Shown: positions 54,966-64,000, counted from the stretch's first letter. The stretch: DNA of 64,000 nucleotides from Fluviispira multicolorata (GCF_009208585.1 NZ_WFLN01000007.1:344766-408765); one strand, 5' to 3'. The notes: generated by a model from the letters alone, not told the origin. Numbers and translations are program-made.

Positions 54966-56992
54966 TGTTTCTCTTCGTAAGTCACAGAGTATTTGAGTGT
55001 AGGAGATAAAGTTGGGTAATCATTTGACCAAATCATAAGATCTTCGTTGTAAGCTTTGTCAACAAGACGTGGAGATGATTTTGCTTTTAACAGTGAAAAA
55101 TCATTAATATTATTTAATATAATAGAGTTATTGCTTATTAGATTTGGGTTTGGATGCAACACGTATTGTCCTATGGCAATTTGAGTTGGGCTTAAAGGTT
55201 TACCGTCTTTTTGACTTTCAATCTTATACTCGTTTATAAAGTTATCGCTATTTATAAGACAACTTAACTCCCATTCATCTATATTCTGTTCTTCAACCAT
55301 TTTCAATTCAACTGTAAAATAATTTTGCTTTGAGTCGTATCCAAAGCTTGTATTTTTTATGCTCTTGTTGGAAAAACATCTTAGAACTTTATCCTTGGAA
55401 AAAAGTTTAATTTTGGCAGACTTAATATTTATAAATGAAAATGATATGTCTTTTATTTGATTATGTGTTCTAAGTTCCTCAATCTCTTTTTGGTATTTTT
55501 TGATATTTTCAATTGATACTTTAAATTTATTGTTTGAGATATATTCTTCATTATTAAATATAAACGCATCTATATCTTTTGATTGAATTACAATGCTAGT
55601 TGGTAAGTTTAATGTTGTTTTCTTTTTGTCTTCTTTAATTATTCTCAACAAAATATCCATCACGATATTTTGTTGAAATTTTTTATTAGCTAGTTTGTTT
55701 TTTATTTCTTCAATAAGTTCTTGATTTTCAATGTTTGGAATTGAAATAATTAAATTTTGATTTGATTTTAAAATATTGTTATTAATGTCAAAATCATGCC
55801 CTGTAATAATGAATATGGAGATATCTTTTTTCATTTGATCAACTATATCTAAGATAGTCCCTGCACTATTTGTATCTAAACTATTCAGATCGAGTCTAAT
55901 CACTTCTGTATTTGAATTTCTTATAGTGTCAGTAATAATATTTTTAATATTATATATTGAGCGATCCCTTCTGATATTTATTAGTATATTAGCATGTTGA
56001 ATTTGAGAGTCCTTTTTTTCTTCTGAGAAAACATTGATTCTCAGGAGATCTTTTGATTTTTGATTGATTATATTATAAAAGTATTTTTCACGATCTCTAA
56101 ATAAATCATTTGATTCATAAGTATATCCATTGTTTATGGGGGAAGAGTTTGTTTCAAGAGCTCTAATATTTTGTTCAAAATTTGAGTATGTTGGATATGA
56201 TTCTTGGCTAATGAATGAATTTTCGGGTTTAAGCTTTTCCTTTAATGTTTTTAAAAATTTATCATTATTGCTAAGATTTGTAGTTAGAAACAATATTTTT
56301 TGAGAATTTGGGATGATTTTTTTTTCTATTCCATAAAAAATGAGCACACCTGATGAATTTTTTTTCCATGAAATAGTTATGGATTTTCCTTCTTTCGCAT
56401 TTGGTATATTGATTTTGAGTCTTTCATTATTTTTAATTTCAAAGTTATCAAATTTTTTATTTTCATATGTAATTGTGATATAATTAGACGTTTCTGTTTT
56501 ATTTGGTGGAGCACCTTTATTTTCAAAAATAAGATTTCTTTCTTTTAATGCTTCAAGACAATCACAATTTATACTTTCACCATTTGTTAAGATAATAGTA
56601 TCAAGTAGAATGCTACTTTTTCTGTCATTACTATAAGAATAAGTTAATTTATTTATTAATTTATCTGAGTTTAATATTGAAATTATTCTTGGATTTGTTC
56701 TTGCATAACTATCAATTTCTTGTGAACGAAGTTTTCCTTTTTTTGAAAAGTGAAATAATTCAAATATATTTTTTTCATCTAATCTATTTGAAGCCTCAAG
56801 AAGCTCTTTATCATTTTTTGAAATTGATTTATTTATGAACTCATCTAAGTTTAGTTGATTTATTATTCTTTCTGCTTTTTCAAACCTTTTGAGAAAAATA
56901 TATGCATCATCTTTAAAGAAAAAGAGAGCGGTAGGAATAATAAAAGCAATTAATATTATTATATTATTTTTTTTGAATTTTTTTTTCTTCAT
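54962..56992 (-). CDS. Unknown membrane-anchored extracytoplasmic protein
   Basis: The 676-residue protein has one N-terminal membrane helix (IIILIAFIIPTALFFF) and a large Asn/Ile/Lys-rich domain outside. Between about residues 335 and 430 the text HANILINIRRDRSIYNIKN and ISIFIITGHDFDINNN recalls ILINILRKD in the next-upstream gene and the FTSDHG region of sulfatase-like enzymes, but metal residues are not evident. It is coupled at both ends by four-base overlaps (56989-56992 and 54962-54965). Function unknown. Confidence 0.65.
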   Translation of the reverse strand: MKKKKFKKNNIIILIAFIIPTALFFFKDDAYIFLKRFEKAERIINQLNLDEFINKSISKNDKELLEASNRLDEKNIFELFHFSKKGKLRSQEIDSYARTNPRIISILNSDKLINKLTYSYSNDRKSSILLDTIILTNGESINCDCLEALKERNLIFENKGAPPNKTETSNYITITYENKKFDNFEIKNNERLKINIPNAKEGKSITISWKKNSSGVLIFYGIEKKIIPNSQKILFLTTNLSNNDKFLKTLKEKLKPENSFISQESYPTYSNFEQNIRALETNSSPINNGYTYESNDLFRDREKYFYNIINQKSKDLLRINVFSEEKKDSQIQHANILINIRRDRSIYNIKNIITDTIRNSNTEVIRLDLNSLDTNSAGTILDIVDQMKKDISIFIITGHDFDINNNILKSNQNLIISIPNIENQELIEEIKNKLANKKFQQNIVMDILLRIIKEDKKKTTLNLPTSIVIQSKDIDAFIFNNEEYISNNKFKVSIENIKKYQKEIEELRTHNQIKDISFSFINIKSAKIKLFSKDKVLRCFSNKSIKNTSFGYDSKQNYFTVELKMVEEQNIDEWELSCLINSDNFINEYKIESQKDGKPLSPTQIAIGQYVLHPNPNLISNNSIILNNINDFSLLKAKSSPRLVDKAYNEDLMIWSNDYPTLSPTLKYSVTYEEKQ

Positions 56993-58725
56993 ATTCTTTC
57001 CACTGATAATGAGAAGTATCTATCAAAATTGTTTTCATCAATAAGTAAATTTAAATCTCGTTCAAAGCTTTTTCGAATTTGATTCTCACAGTTTTTTGGA
57101 TCTGTATTATATTTACCTTTTAGTATAATTTTTTTAGGGAAATCTCGTGTACTATTTTCATATAGAGCTGAAAACTCTTGCTCTTGCTTTAAATTGTTGC
57201 AAGTAAACTTTCTTTTAATAGTATTATTTAATATATTATCATTATTAAATCTACTAGTGACTCTATTATCAATTATATTATATTTTTCCTGATTTTTAAT
57301 CTTTATTTCTTCTTCATACTCAAAATAAGTATTGATTTCTATATTTTTATTATTAATAAAATTATCTTTTGAAAATGTTAATAAATTAATGTCTTTATTA
57401 TCAGAAGAACCACGTTTTATAAGTTTAATAATTTTGCAAAACATTTTTTCTGGTTGTATAAAAAATATTTTAATTTTGATATTTTCAGTTTCTATTGTCT
57501 CATTAATTCTTTCGATAGTTTTTATTAAATTTGTTTCGCCAATATCTTTTCTCAGAATATTAATAAGAATTTTCCGCTTTTTTTCTCCAGTATGTTTGTT
57601 TATATTTGTGTATATATCGGTCGCAGTCAAATTTGCATCGTCAGTTAAAGAGTTTAGGCAGAGAGCCTTAGGAAATTTTTTAATAATGAGTGAGTTTGGA
57701 ATAAATATTAAAAATGAATTAAAATTTTTTATTATAGAATAAGAATAAATATCATTTACTTTATTATCGCAGTGAATTCCTCCATCGAAACTTCTGATCA
57801 GGCCTCCCGTACTTGATGGATTGCCAATGTTACTTATATAAATTCTTCTCTCATTATTTTTATTGTTTTGAATATACATATTGAGAGCTTCAATTCTTGA
57901 ATTTGAGGGATTTTCGTTACGTATTCCTGATTCATAAGGATATAATCCCGAAAACATAGTTGCGTAATTAGCAAGGATACTATTTGATATAAGAGATATT
58001 TTTTCATCTTCAAGTTTGAAGTTTTCTTTTATATACTCAAATTCAGGTGACGATTTAAAGTTATTTATATTTGTGTCATCAGTATTTTCTAGAATGAATA
58101 CAATCTCAGAATTTTCTATATTATTTTTAGATTCGGCTCGAAAATCTTTTGTTTTTTTCCAATCATATATTAGGTAAGATATTATTAATATGAATATAAA
58201 TATAATTCTTATTTTTCTATTCATAGCATTTTCATTTATATTCACAAAAAATATTATAGATGAAATTATAAAAAATCCTAAAAAAATATAATTTATTATT
58301 TTTGAAATATCTATTATTTCTTGTGAATTTATGATATTTATGCCAAAAGAAAATCCATCATTTTGAGTTGTAAATAGAAAAATAATTGTTAAAAAAAATG
58401 AAAAAATTCTTTGAACTTTTATTTGTGATTTGATTAATACTATTCCACAACAAAATCTTAAAATTATAGCTGGAATCAAAGTTGCAATAAAAGCACTTAA
58501 AAACATTAGAAACATGTGAAATGATGATGGAGATATTACATTATTTATAATAATATCTTTACTAAAAAATGTTAGAAAATCTCTTTCCCAATTGATTATA
58601 TCATATAAAGATTTTAATGTTGCGTAAATTATTGAAAATAAAATGAGAAAAAATAAATAGTTTTTATCTAGAGAAAATTTTGATAAATTGGACATAGAGG
58701 ATTTTGAAAATTTATGTCTCGACAT
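56989..58725 (-). CDS. Polytopic membrane protein with degenerate sulfatase/phosphodiesterase-like domain
   Basis: The 578-residue protein has five membrane helices in the first 200 residues, like LtaS or EptA-type enzymes. The outer domain contains SNSILANYATMFSGLYPYES followed by GIRNENPS, which resembles the active-site region of alkaline phosphatase superfamily hydrolases (T-L-x-S-L-x-T-G-x-Y-P-x-x-H-G-I), but the expected Thr/Ser/Cys nucleophile and the DxDH metal residues are not clear. It lies six bases after namZ and overlaps the next gene by four bases. Probably envelope-modifying or structural; unproven. Confidence 0.6.
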   Translation of the reverse strand: MSRHKFSKSSMSNLSKFSLDKNYLFFLILFSIIYATLKSLYDIINWERDFLTFFSKDIIINNVISPSSFHMFLMFLSAFIATLIPAIILRFCCGIVLIKSQIKVQRIFSFFLTIIFLFTTQNDGFSFGINIINSQEIIDISKIINYIFLGFFIISSIIFFVNINENAMNRKIRIIFIFILIISYLIYDWKKTKDFRAESKNNIENSEIVFILENTDDTNINNFKSSPEFEYIKENFKLEDEKISLISNSILANYATMFSGLYPYESGIRNENPSNSRIEALNMYIQNNKNNERRIYISNIGNPSSTGGLIRSFDGGIHCDNKVNDIYSYSIIKNFNSFLIFIPNSLIIKKFPKALCLNSLTDDANLTATDIYTNINKHTGEKKRKILINILRKDIGETNLIKTIERINETIETENIKIKIFFIQPEKMFCKIIKLIKRGSSDNKDINLLTFSKDNFINNKNIEINTYFEYEEEIKIKNQEKYNIIDNRVTSRFNNDNILNNTIKRKFTCNNLKQEQEFSALYENSTRDFPKKIILKGKYNTDPKNCENQIRKSFERDLNLLIDENNFDRYFSLSVERI

Positions 58726-58731
58726 GAATTC

Positions 58732-59997
58732 CTATTCCTGGTAAATGAGATATTTCGATAAATCCTTCATAAAACTTAATTCTTCTTCTTTTATCGCTTT
58801 AAAAAGGATCTTAAGATTTTCGCTGTTACTTTGTGACTTTGCCGTTTCAAAGTGATCATACCACTCTTCTTTTCCAAGAATAAGGTTTACAGGCAAATCT
58901 TTGAAATTATATTCATAACCAGGTGATGCCCATTTGAAATCTTTTGGATGAGCATTGCAACAAAATTGTAAAAAACACATGCCCAATGCGAAAAGATTAA
59001 TATTTTCAGCTTTTCCTACATGGAATTGAATTCCATTGCAGATTTCTCCCATATACTTATTAAACGTAGGTCTAAAATTATGCTCTCGCATAAAAATTGA
59101 ATCGCTTTGCGAAGCGTCATAAAGAAATAAACTGCTCGACTCTTTTAAAAACTGCATACACTTTCGTACATTCAGCCAAGGTGCTCCAATCAATTGAAAT
59201 GGAATTGTGCTTCCTCTACCTTCACTGACATTTGTACCTTCGAGAACAACAAAAGCAGGAAAAAAATAAGCTGATTCCCAGCAGGGAATATTTGGAGATG
59301 GCATTGCCCATTTTAAATTTTTTAATTCACTTAATTGTGTTTTTCTTGAAAGATTTTCTACAGGGATAACCTGATAATTTAAATTTAAATTATCATGCTC
59401 TTTAAAATAATAACCAAGCTCTCCCATACTCAATCCGTGACGCATGGGGATATCATACCATCCAACAAAACTGTGCCACTTTTTTTCGAGTCGATTTCCT
59501 TCAACAAGGTGCCAATCATTTTTTTTATTTTGATGACAGAGTCCAAGAGGATTCGCTCTATCAAAAACGACAACTCTTTTATTATATTTTGCAGCAGCAC
59601 GCATACATGCTGCTAAGGTCAACATATAAGTATAAACTCTACAGCCAATATCTTGCAGATCTATAACAATAGTATCAACATTTTCAAGATGCTCTTTTTG
59701 AGGTTCACGTGTGTTAGAATATAAGCTATAAAGTGGAACTTTTTGCCCATCTGAAAAAATAAAATAATCGTTTGGGGTTTCTTTCATATTATCTTGTTCT
59801 GTTTGTCCATAGCCATGTTGTGGGCCAAAGACACAAGTAACAACTGCATTTTCTGTTTTTTGAGTAGTCTTATAAATAACTTCAGTTGATGGAATAAATT
59901 TTGAATTTGCAGAAGTTTGATTCGCAACAATTCCGATTTTATTAAAATCTTTTAAAAGGTTATATTGCTTTTCTAATTTATCTATTGCGGGATGCAT
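58732..59997 (-). CDS. namZ: NamZ-like exo-beta-N-acetylmuramidase (DUF1343 family)
   Basis: The 421-residue protein matches the DUF1343 family, whose studied members release N-acetylmuramic acid from the non-reducing end of peptidoglycan fragments. Seen blocks: VTCVFGPQHGYGQTEQDN, DTIVIDLQDIGCRVYTYM, VVVFDRANPLG, LKWAMPSPNIPCWESAYFFP and FVVLEGTNVSEGRGSTIPFQ. Family members often carry a signal peptide; this one begins MHPAIDKLEKQYNLLKDFNK and has none, so it may work in the cytoplasm on recycled or prey-derived fragments. It heads the apparent operon that ends with pyk. Confidence 0.88.
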   Translation of the reverse strand: MHPAIDKLEKQYNLLKDFNKIGIVANQTSANSKFIPSTEVIYKTTQKTENAVVTCVFGPQHGYGQTEQDNMKETPNDYFIFSDGQKVPLYSLYSNTREPQKEHLENVDTIVIDLQDIGCRVYTYMLTLAACMRAAAKYNKRVVVFDRANPLGLCHQNKKNDWHLVEGNRLEKKWHSFVGWYDIPMRHGLSMGELGYYFKEHDNLNLNYQVIPVENLSRKTQLSELKNLKWAMPSPNIPCWESAYFFPAFVVLEGTNVSEGRGSTIPFQLIGAPWLNVRKCMQFLKESSSLFLYDASQSDSIFMREHNFRPTFNKYMGEICNGIQFHVGKAENINLFALGMCFLQFCCNAHPKDFKWASPGYEYNFKDLPVNLILGKEEWYDHFETAKSQSNSENLKILFKAIKEEELSFMKDLSKYLIYQE

Positions 59998-60211
59998 TGT
60001 TACCTCTTTATAATTGCGAAAATATATTTAGTCTTATTTATGTGTCTTATTGTTGAGCTAAGTAATAAATGCCTACTTAAGAGAACAAAGTATTCTCCGA
60101 TCTCTTTTTCAGTCCTTGTTCATGATGGCATAAGAAAATTAAAAAATAAAATTTTCATGCCGCCGCATCGTTTATAAAAAACTTTTGCGCTGACTTTGAA
60201 TTTGGAATTGC

Positions 60212-60250
60212 GACAATCATGGATGATTGTCAATCTCTTATATTAGAGAT
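60212..60250 (+). promoter_or_regulatory. Twin inverted repeats in the flagellin leader
   Basis: GACAATCAT (60212-60220), GG, ATGATTGTC (60223-60231) is a perfect inverted repeat. A second, ATCTCT-TATATT-AGAGAT (60233-60250), follows at once. They end 29 bases before the fliC ATG, so they would lie in the promoter or 5' UTR. No sigma-28 or sigma-54 site was convincingly seen. The ribosome site GGAGGAAAC is at 60266-60274. 59998-60211 holds nothing else I recognise. Confidence 0.4.
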
Positions 60251-60279
60251 GATTTTTAGTTTCATGGAGGAAACATATT

Positions 60280-61260
60280 ATGGGTTTGCGAATTCAAACC
60301 AATATACAAGCGCTAAATTCACAACGCGCATTGTCTATTTCAACTGCAGCAAACGATCTATCCATTGAAAAATTAAGTTCTGGATTTAGAATTAATAAAT
60401 CCTCAGATGACGCTGCTGGATTAGCAATCAGCGAAAAAATTAAGGCAGATATTCGTGGTTTAAATATGGCAAAGAGAAATGCGAATGATGGTATTTCTCT
60501 TGTGCAAGTTGCTGAAGGCGGGATGAATGAAATTGGAAATATTCTAAATCGCCTCAGAGAACTTTCTGTGCAGGGTGCATCTGATACAATAGGAAACAAT
60601 GAACGTGACTTTATTAATAAGGAGTATACTGCGCTCAAAGATGAAATAGATCGTATAACAAACTCTACAGAATTTAATGGAAGTTTGTTGCTTATTGGTA
60701 AAGATGCGGAAGATAAAATTCCAGATGCAAAAATGCTTGAAAGAACAAATGTCCCACCATTCGAAGTTCAAGTCGGTAAAAACTGGTATGCAGGAGTTGA
60801 TAAACCGGATGTTGATGATCCATTTGGGCGTAACCCAGTTAACATTATCCGTATTAAATTCGATCAAATTGATACAAGTACTATTGGATTAAATTTAGGG
60901 CGTGGAAATGATGACTCCCTTGAGTCAATAGGTGTTTTTGTTTCTAAAGATAGTAACGATGACCCGCTTGCTTCAAAACACAGAGCGCAACTTTCCATTT
61001 CTAAAATTGATGATGCCATCAATAAACTTGCTGGATTCCGTGCCGACCTCGGTGCAATTCAAAGTCGACTTGGATCAACTGTAAGTAACTTGGCAATTAT
61101 GAGCGAGAACTTTTCTGCTGCAAATAGCCGTATACGCGACACAGATTTTGCAGAAGAAACAACTCGCTATGCACAAAGTAACATTTTAAAACAAGCAGGT
61201 GTTGCTGTGTTAACACAAGCAAACCAATCTCCAGCAGCAGCGCTTCGCTTGCTTGGATAA
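60280..61260 (+). CDS. fliC: Flagellin
   Basis: The 326-residue protein begins MGLRIQTNIQALNSQRALSI with EKLSSGFRINKSSDDAAGLA, and ends NSRIRDTDFAEETTRYAQSN then ILKQAGVAVLTQANQSPAAA, the paired D0/D1 ends of flagellin. The variable middle (about residues 140-230) is short and Asp/Asn-rich. GGAGG lies just before the ATG. It polymerises into the filament beyond the FlgE hook. It is a monocistronic gene; flagellin chaperone or cap genes are not adjacent. Confidence 0.96.
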   Translation: MGLRIQTNIQALNSQRALSISTAANDLSIEKLSSGFRINKSSDDAAGLAISEKIKADIRGLNMAKRNANDGISLVQVAEGGMNEIGNILNRLRELSVQGASDTIGNNERDFINKEYTALKDEIDRITNSTEFNGSLLLIGKDAEDKIPDAKMLERTNVPPFEVQVGKNWYAGVDKPDVDDPFGRNPVNIIRIKFDQIDTSTIGLNLGRGNDDSLESIGVFVSKDSNDDPLASKHRAQLSISKIDDAINKLAGFRADLGAIQSRLGSTVSNLAIMSENFSAANSRIRDTDFAEETTRYAQSNILKQAGVAVLTQANQSPAAALRLLG

Positions 61261-61374
61261 TAAGTCTTAGTTATATTTGTTATGATATTATTAGAAAAAT
61301 TATCCAAGTACTTATATATTTAAAATATAAATACTTGGAGATATATTTTAAATATATAATATAAGAAATTATTT

Positions 61375-62004
61375 TTATTCTTGGGCAAATTTGTTGAGAA
61401 TATGAGCGAGATCGTAACCTGATTTTGCAATAAAATTTGGCTTTTCTTGAGTTAAAAGATATTCACTTTCCTTACCCCATAATACTGCAACTGACTTAAT
61501 AGTTGCACTTCTTGCAGCTATTATATCTCGCACTTCATCTCCAATATATATAAAATCACTTTTATTTTTTGAGTACCTTTTGATTAACTGTTTTATTTTT
61601 TTTGATTTACCAAAGAGAGAGACTCCTCCAATCACTTCTGTGAATTTAATTTTAGGTAGATTTTTTTGTATAAACTCATTTATTAGGCATTCAGAATTTG
61701 ACGATAAAATGATTATTTTTATATTTTCAGTATTAATGTTTTCAAACATTTTAATAATTTGTGGATCTAATGTAATAAGATTTCTGTTTAAATAAATAAT
61801 TTTACGAGATAAATTTAAATAATATGGTATCTGATACCAGCGAATCTTATAATTGCTCAATATTTGTTTTATACTTAGATTTAAGATTTCGTCACTTGTT
61901 ATAAGTGGTGTTTTTTTTCTTATTGAGATCTCTTTAAATGCTTCAAAAATAGCCATGCGACTGTCAGCAATCACACCATCAAAATCAAAAACTGCTATTT
62001 TCAT
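61375..62004 (-). CDS. HAD-superfamily hydrolase, phosphoglycolate phosphatase-like
   Basis: The 209-residue protein has the catalytic motif VFDFDGVIADS (D7 and D9), motif II in IILSSNSE, and motif III/IV in SDFIYIGDEVRDIIAARSAT. These are class I HAD phosphatase features (Gph/PGP branch). The substrate could be phosphoglycolate or another small phosphoester. It converges on the flagellin gene across a 114-base gap that holds no clear terminator. Confidence 0.87.
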   Translation of the reverse strand: MKIAVFDFDGVIADSRMAIFEAFKEISIRKKTPLITSDEILNLSIKQILSNYKIRWYQIPYYLNLSRKIIYLNRNLITLDPQIIKMFENINTENIKIIILSSNSECLINEFIQKNLPKIKFTEVIGGVSLFGKSKKIKQLIKRYSKNKSDFIYIGDEVRDIIAARSATIKSVAVLWGKESEYLLTQEKPNFIAKSGYDLAHILNKFAQE

Positions 62005-62365
62005 TAAGTATTTGACCCTTTATTTTTGAATTTTAAATTACTCAAAATAAATTAAGCATAAATATTTCTTCTTAAAATGGCAAAATAATCACATTATGCA
62101 ATCTTAAAATACATATTTTCACTGTAAATGCAAATCTAAATAATTTACTAGAGGGATAATAAAAATTTTGATTTTATTATTTTATAAATATATATTTACT
62201 TATGTTTTATTTTGATAATTAATATTATTTTTTAATAATTGAAAAAAAACTAATTTTGTGTATCAATTATAAATGTTCTTGATTTATTAAGTTTAAAAAA
62301 TGATATTAGATAATGTATCAGAGTTTATCATAAATAATTGATTATTAATTTAGAGGAAAGTTTAT
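62005..62365. other. 361-base AT-rich intergenic stretch
   Basis: Divergent spacer between the HAD phosphatase and aminotransferase genes. Nearly pure A/T with stops in all frames. I see no gene, RNA or clear operator. The aminotransferase ribosome site is GAGGAAAG near 62352. Confidence 0.5.
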
Positions 62366-63571
62366 ATGGACCAAAATAATAATTTTTATGTGCAAGATTT
62401 TTATGCAAAAAAATTTAATGAACTTTCAAATGTAGGAGGGGATATCAGAAGAATGTTTATGCTTGGACAAAATCTTCTGCAAGAGAATCCTGAAGCTGAT
62501 TTAATTGATCTTTCATTAGGGAATCCAGATTTAGAGCCACCTGAAATTGTTAAAAAATCTATTAAGAAGTTATTAGAAGATGATCAGCAAGGCGAGCATA
62601 GATATATGGATTTTGCAGGATTACCAGAAGTAAGAAAATATATAGCACAAGAATTATCGCAAAGTGAAATAGCCCAAATTTCGCAAGATACGGTCTATTT
62701 AACGGTGGGTGCGGCCGGAGGGATTCAAATATTATTACGCATTTTTTTAGAGCAAGATGACGAAGCAATTATTTTTGCACCCTATTTTCCAGAATATATT
62801 CCTTATATTTTAAATTATAATGCAAAACCTATTACTGTTAAGTGTGATGAAAATCATGAGCCTAATTTAGATGATTTACAAATAAAAATCTCAGATAAGA
62901 CTAAAGTTATTCTAATGAACAGTCCTAATAATCCTTCAGGAGTTCTTTATAGTAAAGAAACAGTCAAGAAAATTGTAAAAATATTAGAAGAGAGAAAAAC
63001 AAAAACGGGACAGTGCATACAATTAATTTCTGATGAACCATACAGTCGCATCGTTTTTAAAAATAAACATGTTCCTTCTATTTTAGAAAATTATAAATAC
63101 AGTTGGTTGATAAGATCTTTTTCAAAGGACATAGGGCTTGCTGGGGAGCGTATTGGTTACATAGCTTGGAGTGAAGATAAGAGTAAATTAGGAGCGATTA
63201 ATGCCCTTAGAAATTCAGGGAGGGTACTTGGATTTGTTGGAGCGCCGAGACTCATGCAAAGAATTCTTCCACATGTTTTCAATGCACGTGTTGATGTAAA
63301 TCTTTACGAACAGAGAGTTAATAAATTTATTGGTATATTAGCAGAAGGCGGAATCAAGACTGTGCACCCTTCTGCAGGTTTTTTTGTTTTTCCAAAATCA
63401 CCAATTCAAGATGATAGAATGTTTTGTGAGGGACTTGTGGCAAAAGGGGTGTTATGTGTGCCGGGCAGTGGATTTGGGTGTTCTGGATATTTTAGAGCCT
63501 CTTTAACTCAACCTATTGAAAAAATAGAAGAAGCGGCTAGGCGTATTTCACTATATACTAAAGAAATATAA
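62366..63571 (+). CDS. PLP-dependent class I/II aminotransferase
   Basis: The 401-residue protein has the class I/II aminotransferase pattern: LIDLSLGNPDLEPPE, YMDFAGLPEVRKYIAQEL, the motif MNSPNNPSGVLYSKE that contacts PLP, and K254 in SFSKDIGLAGERIGYIAWSE as the Schiff-base lysine; a late arginine (YFRASLTQP) binds the substrate carboxylate. It is close to aspartate or aromatic aminotransferases of the I-gamma branch. The substrate cannot be told. It stands alone between two AT-rich spacers. Confidence 0.9.
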   Translation: MDQNNNFYVQDFYAKKFNELSNVGGDIRRMFMLGQNLLQENPEADLIDLSLGNPDLEPPEIVKKSIKKLLEDDQQGEHRYMDFAGLPEVRKYIAQELSQSEIAQISQDTVYLTVGAAGGIQILLRIFLEQDDEAIIFAPYFPEYIPYILNYNAKPITVKCDENHEPNLDDLQIKISDKTKVILMNSPNNPSGVLYSKETVKKIVKILEERKTKTGQCIQLISDEPYSRIVFKNKHVPSILENYKYSWLIRSFSKDIGLAGERIGYIAWSEDKSKLGAINALRNSGRVLGFVGAPRLMQRILPHVFNARVDVNLYEQRVNKFIGILAEGGIKTVHPSAGFFVFPKSPIQDDRMFCEGLVAKGVLCVPGSGFGCSGYFRASLTQPIEKIEEAARRISLYTKEI

Positions 63572-64000
63572 TTTAAGGAAAGACTTAAACGAAAAATAAC
63601 TATTTTAAATGTCTTTTTAAATTATTTAATTTAATAGTAAATTATTCATTACTTTTTCTTATTTTTAAAATACTTTTTTCTTATTTTTTTATTGACTAAT
63701 TTGAAAAATGTGAATAGATTCTGAACTCAAAATAGTATTTAGAATCCTTCAGTTTGGGCGTGTATATAGCTTTTATCCACTCTTTCTAACAGGGGTGTTC
63801 AAAAAATACTTATTTTTGAAAAGTTATATAAAAACATAGCCTTAAACTTTTTTAAGTTTTTTTCTCAGAAAAATTTGACAAGGCGAAGTGGGTTGTGTAG
63901 CTAAAGGTTCTCGCTGCTAGCGAAGTCACTCATAAAAAGAGAAGGCTAAGTGAAGCAAAGAGAAGTTATTTGACAAGAGAAGAGAGCAGAAACAGAGTGC
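63572..64000 (+). promoter_or_regulatory. Terminal non-coding region with a strong promoter-like motif
   Basis: After an AT-rich stretch, TTGACA at 63875-63880 and TAGCTA at 63898-63903 are separated by 17 bases. Downstream to the window edge the sequence changes to purine-rich, more GC-rich text with stem TCGCT-GCT-AGCGA (63911-63923), and a second TTGACA occurs at 63970-63975. This is the look of an rRNA or other stable-RNA leader, with the RNA gene starting just outside the window. No coding frame is seen. Confidence 0.4.

Overview
The window is AT-rich (roughly one third G+C by eye) and densely coded on both strands. It looks like the chromosome of a motile Gram-negative bacterium. Lipoprotein signals, an LpxL-type acyltransferase, a fused CcoNO cbb3 oxidase subunit, flagellar hook genes and flagellin, and a NamZ-type muramidase together suggest Bdellovibrionota/Oligoflexia, perhaps the low-GC Silvanigrellales. 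That placement is an inference from gene content. I saw no 16S or 23S rRNA, no tRNA, no CRISPR array, no intact insertion sequence and no prophage block.

Layout. 1-1850: start of a secreted thermolysin-propeptide protein (minus, runs off the left edge), a small cupin gene, a perfect palindrome over a candidate promoter, and a Fur-like box. 1866-8463: cbb3 oxidase cluster ccoNO-ccoQ-ccoP, a TauE/SafE-like gene on the other strand, ccoI, ccoS and a CheY-like regulator. 8471-18660: mixed housekeeping and envelope genes (rhodanese, UbiB/ABC1 kinase, HIT protein, VKOR-DsbA fusion, deoC coupled to a large lipoprotein gene, LpxL-like acyltransferase, fatty acid desaturase). 18897-24029: fliK-flgD-flgE. 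24444-25560: rpsL-rpsG with a terminator and no fusA or tuf behind them. 25853-28949: an unrecognised set of envelope genes whose first member is split by an in-frame stop. 29118-33113: VOC protein, a hairpin pair that may be a transposon relic, a DAACS symporter, a long AT-rich spacer and a GAF protein. 33141-43555: secA, an ABC importer without a binding protein, a lytic transglycosylase coupled to a leucyl aminopeptidase, a free-standing histidine-box protein, a Pal/Tol-type TPR lipoprotein and a prenyl synthase. 43715-53255: rpmG, a PAS histidine kinase, lon with tandem repeats, a PanP-like decarboxylase, two HU/IHF genes, trpS, pyk. 53242-59997: xseB, xseA, two unknown envelope proteins and namZ, apparently one transcript that also includes pyk. 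60280-64000: flagellin, a HAD phosphatase, an aminotransferase and a terminal non-coding stretch with a strong promoter-like motif.

How the parts work together. The cco genes supply the subunits and copper/assembly factors of a high-affinity terminal oxidase. FliK, FlgD and FlgE build the flagellar hook and fliC supplies the filament. The envelope theme recurs: LpxL-like enzyme, desaturase, NamZ, lytic transglycosylase and several lipoproteins. Oxidative folding is covered by the VKOR-DsbA fusion.

The least explained parts are the nonsense-split secreted gene at 25853-27553 and its neighbours, and the paired membrane proteins at 54962-58725, which look like degenerate members of the alkaline phosphatase/sulfatase superfamily. 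Other unexplained parts are the unassigned hairpins near 1140, 29700, 41090 and 60220, and the promoter-like right edge. All family calls were made by reading motifs, without any database search.
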